The translations under genes and the position numbers were made by a program. 64,000 nt of DNA from Roseobacter fucihabitans (GTDB lineage: Bacteria; Pseudomonadota; Alphaproteobacteria; Rhodobacterales; Rhodobacteraceae): NCBI RefSeq assembly GCF_014337925.2, contig NZ_CP143423.1, forward strand, positions 1,828,501 through 1,892,500. The letters are read 5' to 3'. This document shows positions 44,619 to 54,209 of this stretch, piece after piece (the stretch's first letter is position 1; each line of letters starts with the position of its first letter). The notes under the pieces were generated by a model. It was not told the origin of the DNA and ran no database searches. It worked only from the letters and a program-made list of their open reading frames with translations.

Positions 44619-44707
44619 GCTTGCGTTTACCTTTCAGTAACCATGAGGGGCGTAAATCTAGACCGTCTGTCTATCCAGTGCGGTGGACGGGGGCAAGGAG
44701 GTGCGGC

Positions 44708-46756
44708 GTGTTCCAAATCCGGGCGATCTTGCTCGAGCAGCGCGGCGCGCTGTTTGAATGGGTGCCGATTTGTCTGGCCATTGGTATTGGTTGGTATTTC
44801 CTGATCCGCTTTGAACCCTCGGACACCTTTTTGGGCGCGATCGGTTTATCCGCAATCACTTGCCTGGGTCTGGCGCGCTTGCTGGGGGATGCGTTTCGTC
44901 CGTTACTGATCGCTACGGCGCTGGTCGCCACCGGTTTTTTACTGGCCGCATACCGCGCGCATGATGTCGCAAGTCCGGTGATGGGGTGGCGCTATTACGG
45001 CCCGGTGGAAGGGCGCATCGTCAACATTGACCGCAGCGGCTCGGATGCGCTGCGCCTGACCCTCGATGAGGTAGTGCTGGAACGCACGCCACCGGAACGC
45101 ACGCCGGAACGGGTGCGCATATCGCTGCACGGCGATCAGAGCCTGAGCGTCACCCCCACGCCGGGCCTGCGGGTGCTTACCACAGCGCATGTCTCCCCCC
45201 CCGGCGGGCCGGTCGAGCCGGGTGGTTTCGATTTCCAACGCCATGCGTGGTTTGGCCAATTGGGCGGCGTCGGGTATTCACGGGTCCCTTTGCTGGCGAT
45301 TGCACTGCCAGAGGATGGCCGGCTTGATCTGGTGATTTTCCGGGTGCGCATGGCGGTCGCTGCGCGCATGCTTGAGGTCCTGCCCGGTGATGTCGGTGGC
45401 GTGGCGGTGGCGGTCACAACCGGCTCGCGCAGCGCCATCAGCCAGGAGGCGCTTGAGGATTTGCGCGCCAGTAATCTGGCACATCTATTGGCGATTTCGG
45501 GCTTGCATATGGGGCTGTTGACCGGCTTCGTCTTTGCCTTGCTGCGCGTCTCAATCGCGCTGATCCCGCCGCTGGCTCTGCGCATCCCCGCGCGCAAAAT
45601 GGCGGCGGGTGGGGCGTTGATCGTGGCCTGCTGCTACCTCGCCTTGTCGGGCGGGAATGTGGCGACCGAGCGCGCCTTCATCATGGTCGCCGTGGCCCTG
45701 ACGGCCTTGATGCTGAACCGGCGCGCGATCAGCCTGCGCGCGGTTGCCATTGCCGCCACCATCGTGCTGTTCCTGCGCCCCGAAGCTCTCCTGGGGCCGG
45801 GGTTCCAGATGTCCTTTGCCGCCACCACGGCGCTGGTTGCGGTCTTTGGATACATGCGGGATCATCAGATCTCGATGGGTCCCACCTGGGCAAAGCCGGT
45901 TGTTGCTGTGCTGATCTCTTCGGGCGTCGCGGGTCTGGCAACGGCCCCCATTGGGGCGGCGCATTTCAACGCGCTCTCACATTACGGGTTGCTGGCCAAT
46001 CTGACCTCGGTTCCGATGATGGGCACGGTTGTGGTCCCGGCGGCGGTTGTAGCGGCGCTGCTGGCACCCTTTGGGCTGGATTGGATCGGTCTTTGGGTCA
46101 TGGGCCTGGGGCTGCGCTGGATTCTTGAGGTCGGCACTTTCATCGCGCATCTGGACGGTGCGCGTTCCTTCGTGCACGGACCGGGCATTGCCGTCCTGCC
46201 CATGATTGCCCTGGGGTGCCTGTGGCTTTGTCTGTGGCAGGGGCGGACGCGGATGGTTGGCATCCTCCCTGTCATTGCGGCCTTCTGGCTCTGGGTTGAT
46301 ACAGATCGCCCCATTGGATTGATCGCGGAAAACGGCGCGTTGGTGGGGATCATGACCGCCGAAGGGCGCGCGCTCAGCAAGGCGAAAGGCGCTGGTTTTG
46401 TTGCGCGCAACTGGCTCGAAAACGACGGTGAGATGACCGATCAGGGCACAGCCGCCGCGCGCTGGCAGGACAGGCGCGCCACCCTTCTGCCCGGAGGCAC
46501 TCGTATCACACATCTGGCGGGCAAAAAAGCCGTGGCGGGGTTCCGGGGCTGCACCCAGGATCAGATCATCGTGGCAAATCTCGACCTGCCCAAAACCGCA
46601 ACCGGCTGCGTCCTGCTGGATCCCGCGCGCATGAAAAACATGGGCGCGGTCTATATCACAACGGGCGCAGAGGGCGTAAAACTGATATCTGTCAGGGACG
46701 TCACCGGCGACCGGCTCTGGTCACCCTGGCACAAGCCAAAACGCGGTGATCAATAG
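44708..46756 (+). CDS. comEC: ComEC/Rec2-family DNA-uptake channel protein
   Basis: 682 residues from GTG 44708, which has AAGGAGG 6 nt upstream; a longer frame from 44621 is unlikely. N-terminal DUF4131-like segment with two to three helices and a soluble OB-like loop ([18 protein letters not shown]), then the competence domain ([19 protein letters not shown]) with many helices. The C-terminal 150 residues are soluble, but the HxHxDH motif of the metallo-beta-lactamase domain is not present, so this is the shortened alphaproteobacterial form. It passes single-stranded DNA across the inner membrane; in Rhodobacter such a protein is needed for GTA-borne DNA uptake. Confidence 0.88.
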   Translation: MFQIRAILLEQRGALFEWVPICLAIGIGWYFLIRFEPSDTFLGAIGLSAITCLGLARLLGDAFRPLLIATALVATGFLLAAYRAHDVASPVMGWRYYGPVEGRIVNIDRSGSDALRLTLDEVVLERTPPERTPERVRISLHGDQSLSVTPTPGLRVLTTAHVSPPGGPVEPGGFDFQRHAWFGQLGGVGYSRVPLLAIALPEDGRLDLVIFRVRMAVAARMLEVLPGDVGGVAVAVTTGSRSAISQEALEDLRASNLAHLLAISGLHMGLLTGFVFALLRVSIALIPPLALRIPARKMAAGGALIVACCYLALSGGNVATERAFIMVAVALTALMLNRRAISLRAVAIAATIVLFLRPEALLGPGFQMSFAATTALVAVFGYMRDHQISMGPTWAKPVVAVLISSGVAGLATAPIGAAHFNALSHYGLLANLTSVPMMGTVVVPAAVVAALLAPFGLDWIGLWVMGLGLRWILEVGTFIAHLDGARSFVHGPGIAVLPMIALGCLWLCLWQGRTRMVGILPVIAAFWLWVDTDRPIGLIAENGALVGIMTAEGRALSKAKGAGFVARNWLENDGEMTDQGTAAARWQDRRATLLPGGTRITHLAGKKAVAGFRGCTQDQIIVANLDLPKTATGCVLLDPARMKNMGAVYITTGAEGVKLISVRDVTGDRLWSPWHKPKRGDQ

Positions 46757-47451
46757 GTCCGGATCAGCCCGACCAGCTTGCCCTGCACCTTGACCTGATC
46801 ATCCCGAAAAACCCGCGTTTCATAGGCAGGATTTGCCGCTTCGAGCGCAATGGTCTGACCTTTGCGCCTATAGCGTTTGAGGGTTGCCTCATGGTCCTCA
46901 ACCAATGCCACGACGATATCGCCATTATCCGCCACACTGGTTTCCTTGATCACCACGACATCGCCGTCGTTGATCCCGGCCTCGATCATCGAATCTCCGC
47001 GCACTTCAAGCGCGTAATGCTCGCCCGATCCCGACAACATCTGGCTTGGCACTGTGACATTGTGGGATTGCTGGTTGATCGCTTCGATCGGCACGCCCGC
47101 GGCGATCCGACCCATCAGTGGCAATTCGGTCGAAAAAGCGGTGGTGACACCCTGTGCTGCGGGCGGCATGGGGGCATCGGGCTTATCCCCCTCGATCACG
47201 CGCGGGGTGAACCCGGCAGTTGGCGCGCCGCCAAGGCTCTCGGGCAATTTCACAATCTCCAATGCGCGCGCCCGGTGGGCAAGGCGGCGAATGAAGCCGC
47301 GCTCTTCCAGAGCCGTGATCAGCCGGTGAATGCCGGATTTCGAGCGCAGATCGAGCGCCTCTTTCATTTCATCAAAGCTGGGAGGCACGCCATCGCGCTG
47401 CATGCGCTTTTGAATGAACTCCAGCAAATCCAACTGCTTCTTAGTGAGCAT
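46750..47451 (-). CDS. lexA: LexA SOS repressor
   Basis: 233 residues from ATG 47451 (GGAGG upstream). N-terminal winged helix ([20 protein letters not shown]…[18 protein letters not shown]), self-cleavage site A118-G119 in [11 protein letters not shown], and catalytic S154 (GDSMIEAG) with K192 (TLKRY). It represses DNA-damage genes until RecA triggers cleavage. A perfect LexA box covers its own promoter, so it is autoregulated. It ends 7 bases inside the convergent comEC 3' end. The linker between domains is longer than in E. coli LexA (233 vs about 202 residues), as is usual in alphaproteobacteria. Confidence 0.96.
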   Translation of the reverse strand: MLTKKQLDLLEFIQKRMQRDGVPPSFDEMKEALDLRSKSGIHRLITALEERGFIRRLAHRARALEIVKLPESLGGAPTAGFTPRVIEGDKPDAPMPPAAQGVTTAFSTELPLMGRIAAGVPIEAINQQSHNVTVPSQMLSGSGEHYALEVRGDSMIEAGINDGDVVVIKETSVADNGDIVVALVEDHEATLKRYRRKGQTIALEAANPAYETRVFRDDQVKVQGKLVGLIRTY

Positions 47452-47483
47452 CTTTTGGTCCTCCGACGCCTGAATTTGCATTT

Positions 47484-47512
47484 GTTCTAGGGATGTTCCC
47501 GTTTTGTGTCAA
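47484..47512 (-). promoter_or_regulatory. lexA promoter with SOS (LexA) box
   Basis: On the minus strand TTGACA (47512-47507) and TAGAAC (47489-47484) lie 17 nt apart. The alphaproteobacterial LexA operator GTTC-N7-GTTC is perfect at 47484-47498 (plus strand), covering the -10 and part of the spacer. Binding there would block RNA polymerase. Start of lexA is 33 bases downstream. Confidence 0.85.
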
Positions 47513-47528
47513 CGTTTTCTTAAGGGTT

Positions 47529-48701
47529 TCACAGCGCCAGATAGGAGACAGTGTCACCAACTGCGCGCGCGGGGTCATGTGGTGGGCGCACGAGAAGTGC
47601 GTTTGAATGCGCCAGAACAGTCAAAAGCGAGCTGTCCTGGCGATCAAAGGCGCGCAACCCTTCGGGATCAACACTGGCACGCATGTAGTGCTCGCGCGGT
47701 CCGTTGGCCGGCAAGGGGGCGGCGAGTTGTGTCTGCAAGCGGGCCATCGCGCGCGCAGGCAAGCCCAGCATTGCGCAGACCAACGGGGCCACGAAAACCG
47801 TTCCACAGACCAGCGCCGAAACGGGATTGCCAGGCAGGCCAATCATCGCCGCCCCCTTCAATCGCCCGGCCATCAGGGGTTTGCCGGGACGCATGGCGAC
47901 CTTGTAAAATGACTGCTCCATGCCCAGCTCCGCCGCCACGGGCGCTACCAGATCATGGTCCCCAACGGACGCACCGCCGATTGTGATGATCAAATCCGCA
48001 CCGCCCGTCAGCGCAAAGGCGGTCTTGAGCGCGGCAGGGGTATCGCGTGCAATCGGTATCATGCGGGTCTCGGCGCCAATGGCCTCAAGCTGCGCGGCAA
48101 GCCCGAATGTATTGGAGGCGATGATCTGATCCGCTCCGGGCACCTCACCGGGCATGACCAATTCATCCCCCGTCGCCATGATGGCCACAATGGGCCGCCG
48201 CGTGACCGGGACAATCGCGATGTTCATGGCCGCCAGAAGTGCGACGTCGGGCGCTCCAAGGCGGCGCGGGGCCTTGATGACATCGCCGCGTTTGAAATCG
48301 CCCCCCGCCGGACGGATGTTATCCTTGTCGCCAATCTCGCGGTTCAGCGTGATCAGATCGCCGCGCCGTGTCACGTCCTCCTGAATCACAACAAAATCAA
48401 CGTCTTGGGGGATTGGCGCACCGGTGAATATCCGCACGCATTGACCCGGCCCGATGCGGCCCGAAAACCCGTGGCCTGCTGCGGCCTCGCCAACGACTTT
48501 GAACATCGCATCCGGCTCCATCTCAGAGCGGCGCAGCGCATAGCCGTCCATTGAGGAGGCATCAAAAGGCGGCTGCGTGCGGGTCGCAACGGCATCCCGC
48601 GCCAGCACCCGACCGGCGGCCTGGCGCAGCGGCACAGATTCCACCTCGAGCGGGGTCACCAGACTGAAAAGATGCTCAAGCGCCTCAGCGACGGGTATCA
48701 T
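47529..48701 (-). CDS. moeA: Molybdopterin molybdotransferase
   Basis: 390 residues. N-terminal [11 protein letters not shown] and [18 protein letters not shown] motifs; central MogA-like domain with [14 protein letters not shown] and the GLPGNPVSA motif; C-terminal beta-barrel. It inserts molybdate into adenylylated molybdopterin. ATG overlaps the moaC stop (ATGA). Last gene of the trpG-trpD-ung-trpC-moaC-moeA run; lexA follows but has its own promoter. Confidence 0.94.
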   Translation of the reverse strand: MIPVAEALEHLFSLVTPLEVESVPLRQAAGRVLARDAVATRTQPPFDASSMDGYALRRSEMEPDAMFKVVGEAAAGHGFSGRIGPGQCVRIFTGAPIPQDVDFVVIQEDVTRRGDLITLNREIGDKDNIRPAGGDFKRGDVIKAPRRLGAPDVALLAAMNIAIVPVTRRPIVAIMATGDELVMPGEVPGADQIIASNTFGLAAQLEAIGAETRMIPIARDTPAALKTAFALTGGADLIITIGGASVGDHDLVAPVAAELGMEQSFYKVAMRPGKPLMAGRLKGAAMIGLPGNPVSALVCGTVFVAPLVCAMLGLPARAMARLQTQLAAPLPANGPREHYMRASVDPEGLRAFDRQDSSLLTVLAHSNALLVRPPHDPARAVGDTVSYLAL

Positions 48702-49177
48702 TGTGCCTCGAACCGTCCGGACTTGCCACCGTCTTTAAGAACGACGCGCAGGTCATTGATTATCATGCCTTTATCAACAGCTTTTGCCATGTCATATACG
48801 GTCAGCGCAGCAACAGAGGCGGCGGTAAGAGCTTCCATCTCAACGCCGGTTTGACCCGTTGTCTTGACAGTGGCTTCGATGTGAAAGCCGGGCAAAGCGG
48901 CATCGGGGGTAAATTCGACGGCGACCTTGGTAATCGGCAGCGGATGACAGAGCGGGATAAGATTAGAGGTCCGTTTTGCCGCCATGATCCCGGCAAGCCG
49001 CGCCACGCCTAGAACGTCACCCTTTTTGGCGCGACCATCTATAATGATATCATATGTTTCTGGCATCATCTTAATGTTACAGCCCGCTGTTGCCACACGG
49101 TCCGTGATCGGTTTGTCGCCCACATCTACCATATGGGCGTCGCCCTTGGCGTCAAAATGCGTGAGTTTGCCCGTCAC
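48698..49177 (-). CDS. moaC: Cyclic pyranopterin monophosphate synthase
   Basis: 159 residues from GTG 49177, one base after the trpC stop. Conserved [29 protein letters not shown] and [25 protein letters not shown], the latter holding catalytic residues. It makes cyclic pyranopterin monophosphate from the MoaA product in molybdenum-cofactor synthesis. moaA is not in the window. Confidence 0.95.
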   Translation of the reverse strand: MTGKLTHFDAKGDAHMVDVGDKPITDRVATAGCNIKMMPETYDIIIDGRAKKGDVLGVARLAGIMAAKRTSNLIPLCHPLPITKVAVEFTPDAALPGFHIEATVKTTGQTGVEMEALTAASVAALTVYDMAKAVDKGMIINDLRVVLKDGGKSGRFEAQ

Positions 49178-49178
49178 G

Positions 49179-49991
49179 TCACATGCCCCCTGCGGTCATC
49201 GGGTTGGCCAGCAAATCGCGCGTGGCCTGAGCGACATCCGCCTGGCGCATCAGGCTTTCGCCAATCAGAAAGATCCGCGCCCCATAGCGCGCCATATCGG
49301 CAAGATCTGCAGGCGTGCTCAGACCGGATTCGGATACGATCAACCGGTCTTCGGGGACATCGCGAGACAGGGTGCGCGTGGTATCAAGGGTTGTCTCAAA
49401 GGTCTTTAAGTTGCGGTTGTTGATGCCGATCAGACGGCTCTTGAGACGGCCGGCGCGCACAAGCTCTTGCCCGTCATGCACCTCAATCAAAACATCCATG
49501 CCCCAGTCAACGGCGGCGGCTTCCAGTTCAAGCGCCTGATCGTCACTGACGGAGGCCATGATGATCAAAATACAATCGGCCCCCAAGGCGCGCGCCTCGG
49601 CGACCTGATAGGTGTCATAGATGAAATCCTTGCGCAGAACCGGCAGATCACAGGCGGCGCGCGCTTGCACGAGGTATTCTTTGGCTCCCTGAAAACTTGG
49701 CGTGTCCGTCAACACTGAAAGGCACGTCGCGCCACCCTCGCTGTAGGCCTCTGCCAGCGTTGCCGGATCAAAATCGGCTCTGATCAACCCTTTGGAGGGG
49801 CTGGCTTTCTTGATCTCGGCGATCAACCCGTACCCATGAAACGTCGCATGGTGCAACGCATCCCCAAAGGGGCGCACGGGGGGGGCTTCACGTGCTTCCG
49901 CTTCGACCTCTGCAAGGGGCTTGGCGGCCTTGTCTGCGGCCACTTCGTCCAATTTATAGGCTTTGATCTTTTCAAGGATGGTATCGGTCAT
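49179..49991 (-). CDS. trpC: Indole-3-glycerol phosphate synthase
   Basis: 270 residues from ATG 49991 (GGAG 6 nt upstream). (beta/alpha)8 barrel: [16 protein letters not shown] with the catalytic lysine, [40 protein letters not shown], and [12 protein letters not shown]. It closes the indole ring in tryptophan synthesis. Its start overlaps the end of ung (ATGA), so it is coupled to a DNA-repair gene. Confidence 0.95.
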   Translation of the reverse strand: MTDTILEKIKAYKLDEVAADKAAKPLAEVEAEAREAPPVRPFGDALHHATFHGYGLIAEIKKASPSKGLIRADFDPATLAEAYSEGGATCLSVLTDTPSFQGAKEYLVQARAACDLPVLRKDFIYDTYQVAEARALGADCILIIMASVSDDQALELEAAAVDWGMDVLIEVHDGQELVRAGRLKSRLIGINNRNLKTFETTLDTTRTLSRDVPEDRLIVSESGLSTPADLADMARYGARIFLIGESLMRQADVAQATRDLLANPMTAGGM

Positions 49992-50659
49992 ATGTTCTCC
50001 GGCGCATGCGTCCAGTTTATGGCCTGCGCGCCGCGCGCCTGCAACCATGCATTGACCCGACTGAAGGGGCGCGAGCCGAAAAACCCACGCCGTGCAGAGA
50101 GAGGCGAGGGATGGGCCGTTTCGATTTTCAGATTTGCGGTCGGATCGACGTGCCGCGCGGTTTTCTGCGCGCCCGCGCCCCAGAGCAGATAGGCGCGGGG
50201 TTGATCCTCCAGCCGGTCTAGGATGTCGCCCGTCAGACTTTGCCAGCCGAGCTTGTCATGCCCCTTGGCTTCCCCGGCGGGAACGGTCAGGATGGTGTTG
50301 AGCAGCAAGACGCCCTGATCGGCCCAGAACCCCAGATCCGCGTTGGGGGGGGCGGCCCGCAGATCATCCTGCATTTCCTTGAAGATATTGCCCAGGGATC
50401 GTGGCAGGGGACGGGTTTTTGCATCCGCTGAAAACGCAAGGCCATGGGCGTGACCCGGTGTCGGGTAGGGGTCCTGACCGAGAATGACGACCTTGACGGC
50501 CTCCGGCTGTACCCGTTCCAGAGCCCGAAACACCAGGCCGGGGGGCGGTAATATCTGGCGCTGATCTGCGCATAGCCGCGCCTTGATGTCGTGCCAGTCG
50601 CGTGCAAAAAAGGGCAATTGCGCCCAGTCTCCAATACCGCGCAGCGCACAGTCGCTCAC
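49988..50659 (-). CDS. ung: Uracil-DNA glycosylase, family 1
   Basis: 223 residues. Catalytic water-activating D63 in [17 protein letters not shown] and the leucine-loop motif [13 protein letters not shown] near 187-200. It removes uracil from DNA. It overlaps trpD upstream and trpC downstream by 4 bases each, so it is translated as part of the trp operon. An uncommon place for this gene. Confidence 0.94.
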   Translation of the reverse strand: MSDCALRGIGDWAQLPFFARDWHDIKARLCADQRQILPPPGLVFRALERVQPEAVKVVILGQDPYPTPGHAHGLAFSADAKTRPLPRSLGNIFKEMQDDLRAAPPNADLGFWADQGVLLLNTILTVPAGEAKGHDKLGWQSLTGDILDRLEDQPRAYLLWGAGAQKTARHVDPTANLKIETAHPSPLSARRGFFGSRPFSRVNAWLQARGAQAINWTHAPENI

Positions 50660-51675
50660 GCTGTCTGGGTGATTTTGGCGACGGCGGCGATTTTATCCTG
50701 GGCTGCCCCGCTGTCAATGGCTGCCGCTGCGCGCGCCACGCCTTCCCTGAGGTCCGAAACGGCATCTGCCACGAGGAGTGCGGCGGCGGAATTCAACAGA
50801 ACTGCATCGCGGTAGGCCGATGCCTGACCGTCCAGCAATGCTTTGAAATCTCGTGCATTTTCTTCGGGTGTACCCCCAACAATCGCCTCGAAAGGATGCA
50901 CTGGCAACCCGGCGTCCTCCGGGTGGACCTCATGATCCGTAACGGAACCATCCGCATTGAGGGCCGCGACCCAGGACACACCGGTGATGGTCAATTCATC
51001 CGTGCCATCCGAGCCATGCACGAGCCAGGCCTTTTCGGATCCCAGAGCGCGCAGCGTCTCAGCCATCGGGCGGATCAGATCGCGCGAAAACGCGCCTGTC
51101 AGCTGACGTTTGACGCCCGCCGGATTGGTCAGCGGGCCCAGAATGTTGAAAATCGTGCGCGTCCCCAATTCGGCCCGCGTCGGCATCACATGAGCAATCG
51201 CAGGGTGGTGCATCGGGGCCATCATGAAGCCGATCCCGGCCTCGATTAATGCCTTTTCCACGATTTTAGGACCGACCATGACGTTCAGCCCCATTTGGGT
51301 CAGCGCATCGGCGGCACCGGATTTCGAGCTGAGGTTGCGGTTGCCGTGCTTCGCCACGACGACGCCCGCACCGGCCACCACAAAGGCGGTTGCGGTGGAT
51401 ATATTCAGCGTGCCCTTGCCGTCACCCCCGGTGCCAACGATGTCCATCGCCCCCTTGGGCGCGCGCACTGCATGGCATTTGCGCCGCATCACGGCGGCGG
51501 CGGCGGCATATTCGTCGACGGTTTCGCCGCGCGTGCGCAGCGCCATCAGAAAACCGCCTATCTGGCTAGGCGTGGCTTCGCCGTCAAAGAGGATTTCAAA
51601 GGCCGCCTCGGCCTGCTCCTTGCTCAAGGCACCGCTCGCGGCAGCCCCGATCAAAGGTTTCAGCGCATCACTCAT
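50656..51675 (-). CDS. trpD: Anthranilate phosphoribosyltransferase
   Basis: 339 residues. PRPP-binding [20 protein letters not shown] and [21 protein letters not shown], and ARTEL-like [21 protein letters not shown]. It joins anthranilate to PRPP. Separate from TrpG, unlike the fused enterobacterial enzyme. Overlaps trpG (ATGA) and ung (ATGA). Confidence 0.96.
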   Translation of the reverse strand: MSDALKPLIGAAASGALSKEQAEAAFEILFDGEATPSQIGGFLMALRTRGETVDEYAAAAAVMRRKCHAVRAPKGAMDIVGTGGDGKGTLNISTATAFVVAGAGVVVAKHGNRNLSSKSGAADALTQMGLNVMVGPKIVEKALIEAGIGFMMAPMHHPAIAHVMPTRAELGTRTIFNILGPLTNPAGVKRQLTGAFSRDLIRPMAETLRALGSEKAWLVHGSDGTDELTITGVSWVAALNADGSVTDHEVHPEDAGLPVHPFEAIVGGTPEENARDFKALLDGQASAYRDAVLLNSAAALLVADAVSDLREGVARAAAAIDSGAAQDKIAAVAKITQTA

Positions 51676-52253
51676 GCCGGCACCTTCATTTCATTGAGGA
51701 AGTTCTGCAACAACGCGTGACCATGCTCCGAACGGATCGATTCCGGGTGGAATTGAACCCCGTGGATCGGCAATTCGCGGTGCTGCAACCCCATGATCGT
51801 GCCATCCGCGAGGTCGGCTGTGATCTCCAGACAGTCGGGCAAAGTGTCGCGATCCACGGTCAGCGAATGATAGCGCGTGGCGGCAAAAGGCGCGGGCAGC
51901 CCGGCAAAGAGGCCGGTGCCGTTATGTTCGATCTGGCCCATCTTGCCATGCACGATGTCGCGGGCCTGAACCACCTTGCCACCAAAGGCCTGCCCGATGG
52001 TCTGATGCCCCAAACAGACCCCCATCAAGGGCGTGCGGGTTTCCGCCGCGGCCTGGGTGATTGCAAGGCAAATTCCCGCCTGATCGGGATCGCAAGGTCC
52101 GGGCGAGAGTAAAATACCGGCGGGGTTCATCGCCATGGCTTGTTGCACATCCAGCGCATCATTACGGTGCACGACAACATCCGCCCCCAGACTGCCCAGA
52201 TAATGCAGAAGGTTATAGGTAAAACTGTCGTAATTGTCGATCAGCAGCAACAT
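51672..52253 (-). CDS. trpG: Anthranilate synthase component II (glutamine amidotransferase)
   Basis: 193 residues starting [19 protein letters not shown]. Nucleophile C80 in [15 protein letters not shown] and the HPES motif ([13 protein letters not shown]). It supplies ammonia to TrpE. The longer open frame upstream is antisense to another gene and is ignored. The ATG has no strong Shine-Dalgarno. A very similar family, PabA, cannot be excluded by sequence alone, but the location settles it. Confidence 0.95.
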   Translation of the reverse strand: MLLLIDNYDSFTYNLLHYLGSLGADVVVHRNDALDVQQAMAMNPAGILLSPGPCDPDQAGICLAITQAAAETRTPLMGVCLGHQTIGQAFGGKVVQARDIVHGKMGQIEHNGTGLFAGLPAPFAATRYHSLTVDRDTLPDCLEITADLADGTIMGLQHRELPIHGVQFHPESIRSEHGHALLQNFLNEMKVPA

Positions 52254-52444
52254 GGTCAAATCTTTGAATTCGGGGCTGGAGCAGGAGGGCCCGAGCGCGG
52301 TATATATGGTGCATACATGTTCAGGCTTGCAAGGCTGCGTCAAGGGGCGCAAACACGCACAAAAGGTCAGGACGTGACTGGAGCAGAAGGTCCCGCAGCG
52401 CAGGGCTTGACGCATGAAACGGGACGAGATGGGGTGAGCGGATC

Positions 52445-54178
52445 GTGGCACGAGGTTTTCTGAGCGGAGCTTTTTGGGGTGGCGCAGTGAGTATCTGTGC
52501 CTTGGCTGTGGTCTCGACAGTTGCGCCAGGTCCACGGAGGCCGGTGGAGACGGTCGCGGCACCCGCACCCGTCGCATCCCAAACGCCCGAGCCCGTGAGG
52601 CAGGTGGAAACCGCGCCGACGTCCGAGGTTGAGAGGGTCGCGCCAGCGCAGATCGCCGTTGCGCCACAGACCGTGGAGAGCTTTGAGGCCGTTGATGTGC
52701 CGGATGAAAATACCCGGAGCACGTCCAAACAAGCGCCTGCGCCCGAGCCAGATACACTGGCCGCTTTGCCGCAGGAGGCGACGGCATCCGCAGCGCAACC
52801 CGAAACAGGTGATGCCTCCGATCTGATCGACCCGGATGTGGATACCGGCGCGCCGAAAATTGAGACGAGCCGGCGTGAAGCGCCCGTGACCTCCAGCGCG
52901 CCAGCCGCCGGGTTGCAGGTACCTGGCGACACGCCGTCGCTCTCCGTTTCAACTGACCCTGCGCAGCCACCAATCGCGCCAGCCGATCCCGAGTTGGCCC
53001 TGAGCATTGACCCGGTGCAACCGATGCCGCCGCGGGCGGATGATATGGTTTTCGGGGGTACCGAAGAGGTTGATCCGCCCGAAAGCCCGCCCGGCATTGC
53101 CGCTTCGATTTCAGCAGACCCCGACCAGCCCCGCGCCCCTGCGGTTCCGCTTGAAACGCAGCCCTTTGAGGTGCCCGCGCCGGTGGACGATCTCGGGACC
53201 GTGTCACAGGATGCCGCCATTGCGGCGGATCGCGATGCAGAACCGGATGACATCTTGCCTGTGCCCCCGGTTGAAACGGAAAATCAAACGGTGTTTGCGC
53301 CAACCGATGGGCTGGCACCCCCTGAAGAGCCATCGCACCGAAAAGATGAAATGGACCCCCAGGGTTCTGCGGGGTCTACAAATAATGCGGCCTCCGAAGT
53401 CGTCACAAACAGGTTGCCGGTCGTGCGTGATCTGTCCGCCGAGGAGGTAAATTCCGGGCCTGCGCGTGATGTTGGCCCCTCCGAAGCGTCGCTGCCGCGC
53501 CCGGTGGAGCAATTTGCCGTGCGGTTTGACAACAGTGAAAACAAGCCCGTCATGGCCATCGTTTTGATGGATGAAGGCGTGGATCTGTCGCGCGGTAATA
53601 TCGGTTTGCCCGCTTTGCGTCGTTTTCCCTATCCCGTTACATTTGCCGTGGACGCCAAATTGCCGGACGCCTCAGAGCGGATGATGGCGTATCGGGCTGA
53701 GGGGTTCGAGGTTCTCGCCCTCGTGGATCTGCCCGCAGGGGCGAGCGCGCAGGACGCCGAAGTGACCCTTTCTGTCGCGCTAGAGGCTGTGCCTGAGGCG
53801 GTCGGTGTGCTGGAAGGTGTCGGTGAAGGTGTGCAAGGCAGTCGCGATGCAGCCCAGCAGGTGGCGGATATTTTGGCGCAAACCGGGCATGGGTTTGTGA
53901 CGCAAAACAACGGATTGAATACGGTACAGAAACTCGCAGCCAAATCCGGTGTGCCCTCGGCGGTGGTGTTTCGCGACTTTGACAGTGCGGAACAGACACC
54001 AACCGTCATCCGCAGGTTTCTGGACCAAGCGGCGTTCAAGGCGGGGCGTGAGGGCAATGTCATCATGCTGGGCCGGTTGCGCGAAGACACAATCTCCGCA
54101 TTGCTGATCTGGGGGCTACAGGACCGGGCCAAAACCGTGGCATTGTCGCCGGTTTCCGCCACTTTGCAAAGTCAGTAG
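52445..54178 (+). CDS. YibQ-like divergent polysaccharide deacetylase with long disordered region
   Basis: 577 residues from GTG 52445. One N-terminal membrane/signal helix (about 5-27). Residues 40-340 are Pro/Ala/Glu-rich and surely disordered. The C-terminal part (about 360-577) matches divergent polysaccharide deacetylases (PVMAIVLMDEGVDLSRGNIG…LPYPVTFAVDAKLPDAS; GHGFVTQNNGLNTVQ). The metal-binding DD expected in active members is replaced by MDEGVD, so activity is doubtful. It should sit in the cell envelope. It points opposite to the trp genes on both sides and splits trpE from trpG. Confidence 0.8.
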   Translation: MARGFLSGAFWGGAVSICALAVVSTVAPGPRRPVETVAAPAPVASQTPEPVRQVETAPTSEVERVAPAQIAVAPQTVESFEAVDVPDENTRSTSKQAPAPEPDTLAALPQEATASAAQPETGDASDLIDPDVDTGAPKIETSRREAPVTSSAPAAGLQVPGDTPSLSVSTDPAQPPIAPADPELALSIDPVQPMPPRADDMVFGGTEEVDPPESPPGIAASISADPDQPRAPAVPLETQPFEVPAPVDDLGTVSQDAAIAADRDAEPDDILPVPPVETENQTVFAPTDGLAPPEEPSHRKDEMDPQGSAGSTNNAASEVVTNRLPVVRDLSAEEVNSGPARDVGPSEASLPRPVEQFAVRFDNSENKPVMAIVLMDEGVDLSRGNIGLPALRRFPYPVTFAVDAKLPDASERMMAYRAEGFEVLALVDLPAGASAQDAEVTLSVALEAVPEAVGVLEGVGEGVQGSRDAAQQVADILAQTGHGFVTQNNGLNTVQKLAAKSGVPSAVVFRDFDSAEQTPTVIRRFLDQAAFKAGREGNVIMLGRLREDTISALLIWGLQDRAKTVALSPVSATLQSQ

Positions 54179-54203
54179 TGCATGTTTGCAAACTTAGTTT
54201 GCA
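54163..54203. repeat. TTTGCAAA pair and terminator-like hairpin between convergent genes
   Basis: TTTGCAAA at 54163-54170 and 54185-54192, again with a 14-nt spacer; the first copy overlaps the last codons of the YibQ-like gene. TGCAAAC (54187-54193) and GTTTGCA (54197-54203) also form a perfect 7-bp hairpin with a 3-nt loop in the 31-base gap between convergent genes, suitable as a transcription stop. Confidence 0.5.
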
Positions 54204-54209
54204 CAAAGG

